DNA of 64,000 bases from Halichondria panicea (lineage: Eukaryota; Porifera; Demospongiae; Suberitida; Halichondriidae). Position numbers and translations under genes: made by a program. The DNA is taken from contig NC_087380.1 of the NCBI RefSeq assembly GCF_963675165.1, positions 7,512,517 through 7,576,516 on the forward strand, written 5' to 3'. This document shows, piece after piece, positions 44,401-56,910 of this stretch. The notes under the pieces are model-generated. The model was given only the letters and a program-made list of their open reading frames with translations. It was not told where the DNA came from and ran no database searches. The stretch's first letter is position 1. Every line of letters starts with the position of its first letter.

Positions 44401-47400
44401 TTGGGGGGGAGGGGTGGGCCTGTGGGTGAGTGTGTGAGAGTGGGGAGGGGGCAGTGAGGCACATGCACACATACTAGTACTGTATGTTGGGGGGGAGGGG
44501 TGGGCCTGTGGGTGAATGTGTGAGAGTGGGGGGGGGGGGGAGTGATCATGAGGCACATGCACACATACTGTATGTTGGGGGGGAGGGGTGGGCCTGTGGG
44601 TGAATGTGTGAGAGTGGGGGGGGGGGAGTGATCATGAGGCACATGCACACATACTGTATGTTGGGGGGGAGGGGTGGGCCTGTGGGTGAATGTGTGAGAG
44701 TGGGGGGGGGGGTGAGGCACATGCACACATACTGTATGTTTGGGGGGAGGGGTGGGCCTGTGGGTGAATGAGTGAGAGTGGGGGGGGGGGGGTGAGGCAC
44801 ATGCACACATACTGTATGTTTGGGGGGAGGGGTGGGCCTGTGGGTGAATGTGTGAGAGTGGGGGGGGGGAGTGATCATGAGGCACATGCACACATACTGT
44901 ATGTTGGGGGGGAGGGGTGGGCCTGTGGGTGAATGTGTGAGAGTGGGGGGGGGGGAGTGATCATGAGGCACATGCACACATACTGTATGTTGGGGGGGAG
45001 GGGTGGGCCTGTGGGTGAATGTGTGAGAGTGGGGGGGGGGGGTGAGGCACATGCACACATACTGTATGTTTGGGGGGAGGGGTGGGCCTGTGGGTGAATG
45101 AGTGAGAGTGGGGGGGGGGGGGTGAGGCACATGCACACATACTGTATGTTTGGGGGGAGGGGTGGGCCTGTGGGTGAATGAGTGAGAGTGGGGGGGGGGT
45201 GAGGCACATGCACACATACTGTATGTTTGGGGGGAGGGGTGGGCCTGTGGGTGAATGAGTGAGAGTGGGGGGGGGGGCAGTGAGGCACATGCACACATAC
45301 TGTATGTTTGGGGGGAGGGGTGGGCCTGTGGGTGAATGAGTGAGAGTGGGGGGGGGGGGCAGTGAGGCACATGCACACATACTGTATGTTTGGGGGGAGG
45401 GGTGGGCCTGTGGGTGAATGAGTGAGAGTGGGGGGGGGGGGCAGTGAGGCACATGCACACATACTAGTACTGTACGTATAAAGCATTAGAACTACGTAGA
45501 CAGTTTACTCAATTGCAGCTCATGTAGGAATATACACCACCTTCAAATAAGCATCTAGTACAGTTACTGTACATGTACACACTTGTGTTAGAGAAAGTAA
45601 ATATTGAAAGCAATGGCTATATATACAGTAGGTTCCTGGCTACTGAAACATGAGATCATCAACTAAGGCAGGGTTACAGCTGCAATGCAAGACCCAGGCT
45701 ATCCAGGTATTGAGGCCATAGCTACAGCTGCAATGCAAGTACCAGGTACTGCCTGGCTATGAGGTTACGTACAAATCTCCCTCTAATTAACACCGTAATA
45801 CAATATCATTAGCTACGTACCAGCAATGGTGACCAAGGTGCGATTACTCTCAATTCCCATTTCGATATCGTTGTCAGCTACACAGTATGGCATGGAACCA
45901 TTCGCCCTCAGAGGGTACGTCTCCATAGCGACGAACCTAAGCACACTGGTCTGAGTGAACGTACTGTTGCTCAAAGTAATATTGAAGTCACTGTCTACGG
46001 AAGATGTCATGCCATTGGTCGTGTTAATCATCCAGGTAATGGCTGGTAGGGGATTCCCCTCAGCAGTGCAGTTTAGAGCTATCATCTCTCCTTCGATTAC
46101 CAAAACCTCCTCAACTGGACTGACCAAAAACAGTGGAGGGGCTACAGAGAGAGAAACACACACACACACAATAGTACACATGCAGTGCTGACTCAGGAAC
46201 AATAAAGGAAGTACAAAGTTACAGGCTTCTATTGTATGGCAGTGGAATTTTACATGTGATTGTGCATGCAGCTACTGTAAGCATATCAGTATATATATAG
46301 TAGTATAGTATAAGCTATAAAGTATACAGTACAGGAAAATGCGTATTGTACGCAGTGAAATATAGGTATACCATGCATTCAATAACTGCACAATGATTAT
46401 TGCACTAGAGTTAGTTCAAATAGTATTAATTTACTCACCATTGACAGTGAGCAGTGCAGATGCATTGATAGACCCGACATCATTGATGGCCACACACATG
46501 TACACGCCATTGGAGGTGAGGTCAGTGCGAGAAATGATCAGGTTACTGGTTATTGAAAAGGCAGAACTAGTCTCAGTAACATTAAAATTCTCTCCACTAG
46601 TTATAGCTCTCTTGTTCCCCTCACTGTCCATCATCACCCAGGAGATCATGGGTAGGGGAAATCCCTCCACTGAGCAGCTCAACACTGCCCCTTGAGGAGC
46701 TAACACAGTGAGATCCATAGGAGGGGATGTGATGTTGGGGAGAGCTGGAGAGGACAAATTATATCAGCAAAATGATTTGAACTCAGCATCTAATAGAGCA
46801 TCCTAAAAGCTACAGAATTCAACTGTATTTTGAAATTTGAACACTCTAGACTCAAGTTACAGGCGCTCCATATAATCCACATACATTGTGTGACATACTT
46901 CATTAAGGCTATAGTACTAACCATTCACAGTGAGGAGAGCAGACTGATTAGCCATGCCGAACTCATTGGTAGCCACACACAGGTATTGTCCCAACCGTGT
47001 GACATCACTGGGAGAAATGGTCAGATTACTGGTTATTGAAAAGGCAGAACTAGTCTCAGTAACATTAAAATTCTCTCCACTAGTTATAGCTCTCTTGTTC
47101 CCCTCACTGTCCATCATCACCCAGGAGATCATGGGTAGGGGAAATCCCTCCACTGAGCAGCTCAACACTGCCCCTTGAGGAGCTAACACAGTGAGATCCA
47201 TAGGAGGGGATGTGATGTTGGGGAGAGCTGGAGAGGACAAATTATATCAGCAAAATGATTTGAACTCAGCATCTAATAGAGCATCCTAAAAGCTACAGAA
47301 TTCAACTGTATTTTGAAATTTGAACACTCTAGACTCAAGTTACAGGCGCTCCATATAATCCACATACATTGTGTGACATACTTCATTAAGGCTAGTACTA

Positions 47401-50400
47401 ACCATTCACAGTGAGGAGAGCAGACTGATTAGCCATGCCGAACTCATTGGTAGCCACACACAGGTATTGTCCCAACCGTGTGACATCACTGAGAGAAATG
47501 GTCAGATTACTGGTTATTGAAAAGGCAGAACTAGTCTCAGTAACATTAAAATTCTCTCCACTAGTTATAGCTCTCTTGTTCCCCTGACTGTCCATCATCA
47601 CCCAGGAGATCATGGGTAGGGGAAATCCCTCCACTGAGCAGCTCAACATTGCCCCTTGAGGAGCTAACACAGTGAGATCCATAGGAGGGGATGTGATGTT
47701 GGGGAGAGCTGGAGAGGACAAATTATATCAGCAAAATGATTTGAACTCAGCATCTAATAGAGCATCCTAAAAGCTACAGAATTCAACTGTATTTTGAAAT
47801 TTGAACACTCTAGACTCAAGTTACAGGCGCTCCATATAATCCACAAACATTGTGTGACATACTTCATTAAGGCTAGTACTAACCATTCACAGTGAGGAGA
47901 GCAGACTGATTAGCCATGCCGAACTCATTGGTAGCCACACACAGGTATTGTCCCGACCGTCTGATATCAGTAGGAGAAATGGTCAGATTACTAGTCAGTG
48001 TGATAGAGGTGTTAGTCTGAGCTATAGCAAAGCTCCCTCCACTAGTTATAGGTATCTGGTTCCCGTCACTGTCCACCATCACCCAGGAGACCGTGGGTAG
48101 GGGAAATCCCTCCACTAAGCAGCTCAACACGGCTGCTTCTGGAGCTAACACAGATATGTTCCTACGAGGTCTGATGACGGGGGAACCTGTAGTAATGAGA
48201 TAGGAAAGTGCGTAAAGAAGAATTGAAAGTGAAAGATTATTATAGAAGTATATAGTACTATGACAAAGAGATATTTTAAATGAAGAATTTACTGATTTGT
48301 TAACTAGCATAGTACTATACTGTACGAGTACTCCACAGGGAAAGGGTGTGGCTTACGGTTGACAGTTAGTTGGGCAGTTTCGGTGACGGCTCCCAGAACA
48401 TTGCTGGCCATGCATCGATAGAAACCGTTGAGTGTGATGCCAGCCCAAAAAACTGTCAGAGTACTGGTTACTGTGGATGGTGATGTGACAGTCTGAGTGA
48501 CATCAAAGCTATCTTCAGCAATTAGAAGTTTCTCGTTCCCGTCATTGTCCACCATTACCCAGTAGAGCGTGGGTAGGGGTTGGGTAAATGTAAAGTCGTA
48601 GATTGTGGGTAGGGGAAATCCCTCCACTGTGCAGTTAAACACTGCTACTTCACCCGCAAACACAGTGAGGTCCATAGGAGCTAGGGTCGTGATGATGGGG
48701 GCAGCTGGAGATAATTGACTCATTATAATTAGGAGTATACGTACATGTATATAGATGCGTAAATGTAGGCTAATACAAACAGACCATATTATACCTTGTA
48801 CTGTAATTGTGGTGTTTCTTGTCACAGGGTCCACTCCGACAGGAGGGTCAAGGGAGGCAGTGCAGGATACTGTGTTAGGCCCAAGGCTTAGGTCAGCAAT
48901 GGACAGCGTTAAAATAGAGGAGGCCGTGTCCATGAAGCCAGTGACAGCCTGTACACCCTCAGAGTTGGGGAGGCCGTTTACAATCCAGGAGAGTGTTGGT
49001 AGAGGGTTGCCTTCAGTAGAACAGGTCAGGTTAATGTTGGTTGAACCAGTGAATGGTCTGTTGATTGATACTGGTGGTGGCAACGCTGTGTTGCTGAGGA
49101 CTGTGGCAAATGTACAACATAATTTATATGAACAGGGAATTCTACACTAAGTGATTTACATGCTCTCAGGATGTAGATGCTCTCCTCTTCGCTGGCATAC
49201 AAGTTAATGGAGTCACCAGTTCGTGCAGATGCACACTGATAGAAGCCAGGAGTAGATACACCAGATCGAATGAGGAAGTTTCTAGTAGCAGCTTGAAGCA
49301 AGATTGTGTCCATCAACCAAAGTAGGTCAACAGCTACTGGAGAGACACATCGCAGTCTGGCAGAGCCTGCCACAGTATCAATTACTATATTCTCTGGAGG
49401 AACATCAAAGAGTTCAGGGAGACTACGAGTTATTGTTGCAGTATCAGGAGGAAACAAACCTGCAGTAAGAGTGAACACTTATATACAATAGAACATAAAG
49501 CAAATAGACAATTTTTAAGCCACGGCATTTATCTGTATAGCTTAGAAGAGGATGGTGATGTTGATGTTAAGGTATACACAATCACATACGTATGAATTAA
49601 CTCACTAGGGGTAACAGTCACCATGACATCAGCTGTCACCCCACCAACAGTACAAGTGTACACTCCTGAGTCAGTAATGGCTACATTGCTCATCTCCAGC
49701 CCAAGCTGAGTCACCCCAGTGGTAATGGTTTCCATGGTGCCAGATATGACCCTCAAGAAAGATGGCAGGCTTGAACCTGACGATACACACGGTACAAGTA
49801 GAGTGTTCCCCTCCAACACAGTGAGGTCACTGGGTGCCAGGACTATGGACTCTACTGATGCCACGGTAGCTGAAGAAGCAGATCATAATAATTATTTACA
49901 ATCAAATAATTATGTATGGAGGCAATTAATGGATTTACAGAAATGCTGAGCTTACCATTAAATCTCAAAGAGGCATTTCTACTGGAGAGAGTTTGCTCAT
50001 CTGCAAAGGTGACCACACATCTGTAGAAACCTTCGTGCTGACTGCCAACATTATCAAGCAACAGAACACTTGCTCTTGAAGAGATGACATCAGTCCCGCT
50101 GCTTATAGTGACACTGTCCATGTTATTTGTCAGTATTCCATCCATAAGCTCCGGCCCCATTCCAGAACCAAACTGCATCATTTCAAAGTACCACTGAATG
50201 TTGGTCACCGGTTTGATTCCGAGTACAGCACAAGAGAAAGCAGCTCTGGAGTTCCCGTTAAACGGATTAGATTCCAAATCCAACGGCTCATATGCAAAAC
50301 TTGGCACTGAAAAATACAATCGAACAAGGTAATGAAACCATACAAGGGAGAGAGTTTTAGCCAACATTGCTGGCTGCAGCCACCAACACGGTCAGGGAAG

Positions 50401-52155
50401 TTTGGCATAAGTAGCATCGCTACAAGTGCTCTAAGTGGTTGGTAAGTGGTTTCTAGGATAAACAAAACTAGAACTATGAAAAAACGGAATCTACATGTAC
50501 CAGTTCTATACATTGTGCCAGTGTTGAGTATTGACTATATATACCAACTATCATTGTAGAATCATAACTTATACACACACTGTGTATTGTGTTAGTGAGA
50601 CAAGTAAGGTGTGCGTTTCACTTTGCACAACAACCAGCTATGCTAATAACAATTCGATGACTTGGACAAACAGCTAATTGTACACATACAAATGCACATT
50701 AAAGCAGATTCCTATATATCGTACACGTTCCTGGGAGGTAAAAACACTTCAATTATATTTTGAATACAATTCATGTACTGGTGACAATTTAACATTGCAT
50801 GATGGGAAAACTATTCAATCAAAACATTGAAAATTGATATTATTGCAGGTAGGGCAACTGAAACATGTGTATACTAGCTGGCTCTGAAACACCATGCAGT
50901 AAAAGATTCCCAACACCTGTTCTACTATAGGCAGTACACTGGGAAGGACATTGTTGTGACTACTGTCATTATCCCACACATTGTTGATACATCCCAGTCA
51001 GGTTGCCAATGAAGGCAGTGTATATACACACACACACACACACACAGGTAGTGGGTGAATATAGCATCTCAATCAATAGACCACTGAACTACTTAACTTA
51101 TATTTACACATCAATCCAGTATTTTGCATCCTTTATAATGTCCCATTTCCATACATTTTATCCTTTCTGAGCTTAAATAGTTCTATTCATTTTCAATAAC
51201 AAAATAAGAGACCCACCTTCCTCCTCAGTGATAATACTTCTGCTCCTAAACGTTCCCCTCTCAGTCACCACCTGGCAATAGGAGAATCCTGTGTCATTTA
51301 CCGCTGTTACCGTGGCAGTAGGGATATCGGGGACAGGGCAGAGAGTGATGACATCAGTCGTTGCTGGAGCTTGCTCTGGTATTGGTGAGGTAAAGAAGAG
51401 ATGCGGACCTGTGTATAGAGACAAAAACCAAAACTGGTGATAGCCCATTTCCAATTGTGAACCCAATTAGGTAGTGATGTGTTGATTATTCTGTGATCTG
51501 TTAACTTGCCACATCTCAATACGGCAATCTTTCTAATTAGCTCCACATTGCACTTACGTCTATCAAACAAAACATCGAGACTATCAGAGTCATCAGAACA
51601 AGAGAAGGTAGTGTCCCCCTCACTCAACAAGGTCACTGGGTACACTCTCAGAACTCCATCCTCTTGTGAGATTCCAAATGGATTTAGACCCTGGCTAACA
51701 GTTGATCCATCTTTAGTCCATGAGGTAGCACTGGTTGAGGTTGTGGTGCAGCGGACCTGAAGGGCCAGGTCTGAAGCCGTGCCAACGACGATACGGCTGG
51801 GATTGAGAGGTTGGTTTGTGTCCACGGTGATCACTGACAGTTGAGCAGAGCCTGGGGGGATAATAATAGACAGAGAATGAAATTCTGGCTACTGCTACTA
51901 GTACGATGAAAGTTGAAAGTTAATTGCACCGTTGTCTTGATACCATTGTTGATAAAAAGAAATTGTGTGTGTATAGTACAGAGTGAACTGAGCCATACAC
52001 TGTTGATCAGTTTGAGAAATTGTCATATCAGACATCTAAAGGTGTTAAGTGAAAGTATTCTAGTGTCTGGCTGTCTCACCTCTTGAAGAGCACAGCAATA
52101 GTAGAAGGGACCATGCCAGAGCAGAACAGTTAACAGAGGAGCTGGTCCAAGCCAT
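36903..52155 (-). CDS. Receptor-type protein tyrosine phosphatase with Ig/FN3 ectodomain and two phosphatase domains
   Basis: Thirty-two in-phase exons from 52155-52080 (signal peptide, SALAWSLLLLLCSS) to 36977-36903; 2241 residues. Exons 2-13 are mainly Ig-type, phase 1-1 (51851-51558, 51408-51217, 50306-49956, 49869-49606, 49459-49160, 49100-48795, 48704-48357, 48186-47884, 47708-47403, 47227-46922, 46744-46439, 46141-45821). FN3 exons are 44419-44141 and 43940-43559, then 43150-42850 and 42654-42561. Transmembrane exon 42230-42067 (GIVVAIVLALIAVLVIIIIG) precedes juxtamembrane exons. Domain D1 has WPDFGVPDYP and HCSAGVGRTG (Cys near 1880), so it should be active. Domain D2 reads VVHDSSSIGRSATF: Asp replaces the catalytic Cys (near 2171) and the WPD loop is WLED, so it should be inactive. 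Architecture resembles type IIa (LAR) receptors, with a D2 change like that of the gamma/zeta type. Adhesion-linked dephosphorylation is inferred. Confidence 0.93.
37230..37332. repeat. TGCAC pentamer repeat
   Basis: About 100 bp of ACTGC/TGCAC units, interrupted three times by CACTAGCTGCAC, in the last intron of the phosphatase gene. The antisense open frame over it is repeat noise. Confidence 0.9.
37556..37670. repeat. Foldback repeat, half copy
   Basis: One arm only: ACCATCTGAACGAGCTACTT, CTAAGCTTTCAGAAAATCAT and GAACTCTAGTTACAGAGCC. It lies between phosphatase exons 37987-37710 and 37534-37399. Confidence 0.6.
38905..39068. mobile_element. MITE-like element, TATAGCGGATCATTTTCGTA end, copy 2
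   Basis: Shares TATTCGTACAGCTCAGGATA and AGAACCT with the element at 26.6-26.8 kb. It ends GTACGAAAATGATCCGCTAT, the inverted counterpart of the TAGCGGG start seen there. It lies in the phosphatase intron between the exons ending at 39083 and starting at 38826. Confidence 0.6.
39506..39577. repeat. 36-bp tandem duplication spanning a splice donor
   Basis: The 36-bp segment 39506-39541 is repeated exactly as 39542-39577. On the coding strand each copy contains ATGGTCCAGACAGAG followed by a GTAAGG donor, so exon 39846-39562 has a second, identical donor 36 bp further on (exon end 39526). Confidence 0.95.
41280..41425. repeat. 17-22-bp tandem repeat abutting a phosphatase donor
   Basis: About eight units of GCTATTAGCTGGGGATA (longer ones GCTATTAGTTGGGGGGTA) run up to the 5' splice site of exon 41523-41429. 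The last unit ends GGGGGGTTACC, which contributes the donor. Confidence 0.9.
44400..45470. repeat. 82-bp minisatellite, 13 units, each carrying a 3' splice site
   Basis: On the coding (minus) strand each unit reads a C-run, CACTCTCACACATTCACCCA, CAG, then GCCCACCCCTCC, CCCCAACATACA and GTATGTGTGCATGTGCCTCA. The CAG/GCCCACC point is the acceptor of exon 44419-44141; it occurs about thirteen times at 72-90-bp spacing, the one at 44419 leading into the real exon. Length varies mostly in the G/C run. The long antisense open frames over the array are repeat artefacts. Confidence 0.95.
46440..47708 (-). repeat. Tandemly duplicated Ig exon plus intron, about 481-bp units
   Basis: Exons 47708-47403, 47227-46922 and the 5' half of 46744-46439, with the introns between, are almost identical: a few base changes in about 480 bp. 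The 3' half of the 46744-46439 exon (below about 46560) is different sequence (ending VGSINASALLTVNG instead of FGMANQSALLTVNG). A fourth, older copy is 48186-47884. Confidence 0.95.
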
Positions 52156-52708
52156 CACTGCTTGATTGTATAAACAGAGCTTGTTACAGAGCTTGTACTT
52201 CTACACTAGCTTGTAAATTATTCTCACTACAAACAGGTAGACTTTTCACCTGTAAGAATATGCATGCACTAGTTAACCAAAGAGAGTTTTTAGCTAGATA
52301 CTTACTGTAGTGAAATGCTCGTGTAGAGTTTTCATAGAGACCAGTGCATGGCTAAGAATCCACAAACTACCACAGAACCCAATAAAGTTGCACAGGAAAT
52401 TACATGTACGTACATGTGTGCAGAAAAAAAAGTTTGCGCATGACAAAAAAATTGTAGTCAGGAAGTGGGCCACCCACACCCACTTATGCAGTCAACCACA
52501 GTGGTGTGAGCTGCATGTGTGGTGTGGGCGAGGGTACCACTCTTTTTAGCTAAGAATATCACTTTGTTTGATGCAAAAAAAGTCATCGCCTCAATCTTTT
52601 TTGCGGTCTTATTTGTCAATGTCATATAATTATATAAGTTGATTCTCAAATAACACTTAAAACACATTGCACAAACCAAAGCCATAAAAAAATGACAGTT
52701 TAAGTCAG
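52156..52708. other. Spacer between MAP3K1 stop and phosphatase start
   Basis: About 550 bp on the shared minus strand, holding the kinase 3' UTR and phosphatase promoter/5' UTR. No TATA box or element was recognised with confidence. It contains short A-runs (52429-52434, 52577-52582) and a CACCCACACCCAC stretch near 52471. Confidence 0.4.
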
Positions 52709-54307
52709 TTATGGAGTGTCTACAAGGCTCTCAGTGAATAGCGGGTGCTTGAGTAGCTCAGAGGAGGTGGGCCTGTCGGAGGGGGACACCTCCAGGCAGC
52801 GGATAGTTAGGTCCTTGAGGGCGGGGTTATTGAATTGGGGTAGGGGGGGAGGAGTCGTAGTCTGGCCAATCTGCAGGGGGGGGGGTTACAAAGACGTTCA
52901 TTTTATAATATTAAGGCTCTACAAAAGATTAAGGGCTATCTATAATTATTATGCATACAAAAGTCAAGTGAATGAGGTGTTCACGGTTGGCTGCACTTCA
53001 ACTTTTGAAGTGGGCCAACTTAAAACCCTCGGTACCTTTAGGGTATGCCACTCAAAGAAAGCCAAACAATAATTATGGACAAGAACACTATGTCTAGCTA
53101 TACTACAGTGGTCTGCTTTACGTATATAAACAGGAGGAACTAAGTTTAGTCATTGTACAGAAGTGGCCTTGTTGCAATGTACACAAACAGTTCATTTGGG
53201 ACCTGAATGCCTGGCCTCTTTCTTCAGGGAGCTATTAACTTAGAGGGATTCCACTCTCTAAATATTCTAGCTACATGTAGCTATCACAGAACAAGCTTAC
53301 CTTGAATATGAGCTGGTACTTGTTGCGCACATCGTAAGACCCCACCCAGGGAGGTTTAGCCGTAGCCATCTGTATGACCACACAGCCTATGCTCCACACA
53401 TCACACTTGCGGCCGTAACCTAGGGCCTGGGAGGAGTCGTCATAAGTGCCACCCCTCACAACTTCGGGGGCCATGAACGCAACCGTCCCCTCCATGTCCA
53501 GGAACTCCCCCGACCCTGTGGTGTTGGCGGCCAAACGGGCGGAGGAGCCAAAGTCTGCTATTCTGATCCGGCGACCAGTTGAGTCTAGTAGAATGTTACC
53601 ACCTGTGGAGTGTGTGGAGTGTGAGTGTGGGCGTGTGTGTGGAGTGGGCGTGTGTACCAAAACGAATACAGAACACACATAAAGTTAAGAAAGGCTAATA
53701 ATTTATACAAGTGTACTCTAACCTTTAAGGTCTCTGTGAATGACGTGGTTGTCATGGAGATAGGCTATACCTAGACACACTTGCTTGGTATAGTTGCAGA
53801 TCACTGACTCTTTGAGTACCCCAAACTCACTGAGAATGGTATCCAAGCAACCACCTGAGGAGATAGGGGGTGGGGACACTTTCAAAATCGTTTAAATAGA
53901 GTTCTGATGGTCCAAATTCAACAATTTTATGATTTTCTGAAAGCTTATAAGGAGCTCCTTCAGATGGTATGCTCAAATCCCAAATTTGTAACGGGCCATA
54001 ATTTCGGGAAAAGAGCATGGGCTAAACAGGCCGAAAATAGACTTTTGATTTTAACACACCATCTGAAAGGCCTCTCTCTAAGCTTTCAGAAATTCATAAA
54101 ATCATCGTTATTGGGCCAATGGAACTAAAGTTACACACACCACACACCTGCCATCCACTCCACGAAGATGTTGATGTGTCCATCTTGCTGTGTCGCCCCC
54201 AGGCAACGCACAATGTTGGGATGGTTGAGTCGTCCAAGCATGGCAATCTCCTCCCTCAGTCGAGTCAGCTCCTCCTCTTCCTGTTCACTGGTGTTGCGTG
54301 CATAGCT

Positions 54308-54360
<53 letters not shown>

Positions 54361-56865
54361 GTGTGTGTGTGGTGTATGTGGGTGTGTGTGTGTGTGTGGG
54401 GGGGGTTACGGCTAATACCTTATATACTTAAGTACATGTACAGTAGAAGCCATTACTTTATTTACCTGCTTGACTGCGAACATTGTTCCATTCTCAACAT
54501 CCCTGGCCAGATGACAGGTACAGAACGCCCCAGTACCGATCACCTTGCCCTTCTTCCAGTGAACACCCTCTATGTAAGGCCGTATGTTATAGCCGTCAGC
54601 ATGGTCAGCAGGTCCCTGTGTGTGGAGGGGGGGGGGGGGGGTTAAGAGTGCACGACTACTATTCTAAATGATGCGACTGCTAATAAGATCGCGAATACCT
54701 ATACAGTTATTTGTATGACATCACGATCCTTGTAACTCCTAGATTGCAGTTGTCAAAATTTATACTGGCTCGTAAAATACATACTGTAACACAACCATGC
54801 AGCTAGCTGCAGGCACACAACTTGCACAGTCAGCACTTACTTCCTTCCCTACGGTGTTCTGCACATAGATGAGCACCTCCTCTGTGGGGGGTATCAGGTT
54901 GCTAAGCAATGGATGTGGGGGGTCCGGCACCATTGAGCGGACCTTTGCCAATCTCTCAGCCTCTTCTTCTTCGATATTTTCTTTGCAGGGGAAGTTCTCC
55001 AACGAGCTGTCAAACTCGGAGCTAAAAGCCGAGTCAATAGTGGACTGCCTCTTGTAATACGGGTGACTATAAGGGGGTGTGGTCTCGTGTTAGGATAGGC
55101 TTGAGCGTAAGCATTGTCTTATAAACACTGTCAAACATTTGCTTTATATAACAGCTAAAGTATCACGTAACAGGTAAAAACCCATGGCTAACACGATACC
55201 AAGCAAGGACATTGCTGACACCATAACATTGATAACATGATCTCCATAACATACGCAAGTTCTGTAATTAATATGCCCCACAAAAATCTGCAAGCAAAGC
55301 GTTTCTAGCAGAACTAGACCACACCCACACAACACACACACGGCACTATTAGACTATGCGATACAAAAAGTGTGAATAATTATACTCTAAAAACCAAAAT
55401 AAAGGCGAAATATTGAAATATTGAATACCAGACAAAGTCTTACGTACCTCATCAAATTTTGAGCCCTATTGATGTCCCTCATAGAGACCGCACCCCCTGC
55501 CACACCCCCTCCACTGGCACCGCTCCCTCGGCTGTCACTACGTAACTGTTGATCACCTGACCTGCTGTCATGACTATTAGATGCACTCGATGAACCCTCC
55601 TCCGTTCCTTCACTGCTTTTATTATGCTCTCGTGAGTTCACCTCCTCCAACAAAGTTTTATCCAACTCAGAAGTAGCGGAATGAAAACTATCTTCAGAAG
55701 TTGCCAAATCTTCCTGCGAAAATTCAGAAATTGTGAGTGGATTTTCGGTACTCATTCGAATTGGGCTCGGGGATTTTGATTGGTCGCTGCGACTCGGAGA
55801 CGAGGTTCGTAGCCGTGGTACTAGCAGAGAGAGGGATTTTTCCACGTCTATTCCGCTCAGAGGGGATTCAAGCTCATCTTCGGTTGATAGTTCCCTAGAG
55901 AGATTTTTTGATACTAAATCATCTCCTAAGAAGCTGTTTGTTGTCGCGACTGGTTGACTCGGACTGTGCAATCTTCGTGGTCGAATTGTTTTGCGTTCTG
56001 ATATTATTGAGGAATCTTTCTTTTGGGGTATCATGGATTCTTGTGGCTTCTCCCTTGCTTTAAGTACCTTGTCTAACAGACCTTCTGCAGAAGTGCGATG
56101 ACATTTGGAAATGACATCGTGTACAATTTCTAGCGAGGAGGGATCGTCGCGAAGTATCTTGCCAATATGAATAATCACTTTCCGAGCGATTTTGGCCACT
56201 TTGTGATGAGATACACGCGTTGCCTTGGCAGCAAAGTACCAGCACTGCATTAATAGATTGTTCTTCACAACAGACGATATGGAATCGGGACTATTATCAG
56301 ATACTTCCGATTCCAATACCACTACTTCCGCAATCCCTGCAGATTTGAGGCTAGTTTCAGCCGATCCTGAGCCAGAACTACTCGCTTCGGTCAACATAGC
56401 GGATACGTTTGATGTCAGAGAGTCTTCAACAGATACCACATCAGATACGGTGCCGGAATAGGACTCATCCGAATCAGAATCAGAATTTGTAGGAGAGAAA
56501 GGTTTCAACATACACTGTGGAAGGAGAAATTCCCAAGAAAAACGAGTAAGTAATTTCTCCATAAGAGTGAGACGGCCTAGCCACCAGTTCCAAGAATTGG
56601 GTCCATTGAGGCCTTGGTCTAGTGCGGTGGAGAGGACCAGTCGTATGCTGCTGATGCCGCAGGAGGCCTGGTAGCCACAGCATGAGCCCACACTCAGCGG
56701 ACCATCCTGTCCCAGACTAAGATTGCAGGCCGTGTCGATGGAGCACTCTTTAACACGACTGTGTGTGTGTGTGTGTGGGTGGTGTGTATGTGTGTGTGTG
56801 TGTGTGTGGGTGTGTGTGTGTGTGTGGGTGGTGTGTATGTGTGTGTGTGTGTGTGTGTGTGGGTG

Positions 56866-56910
<45 letters not shown>

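Noticed and set aside
44546-45486. Long minus-strand open frames (over 200-300 codons) rich in Pro, His, Thr and Cys over the 82-bp array
   Set aside because: They exist in several frames at once because the repeat lacks stop codons; the content is a minisatellite of intron plus exon start, not a gene.
45590-45780. Short direct repeat GCTGCAATGCAAG (about 45678 and 45728) as a possible element end
   Set aside because: Only two short copies without inverted partners or boundaries; probably a local duplication.
54298-54645. Cys/Val-rich frames over the GT repeats at 54.3 and 56.8 kb
   Set aside because: Translation of pure GT repeats; the opposite strand has well-supported MAP3K1 exons on both sides.
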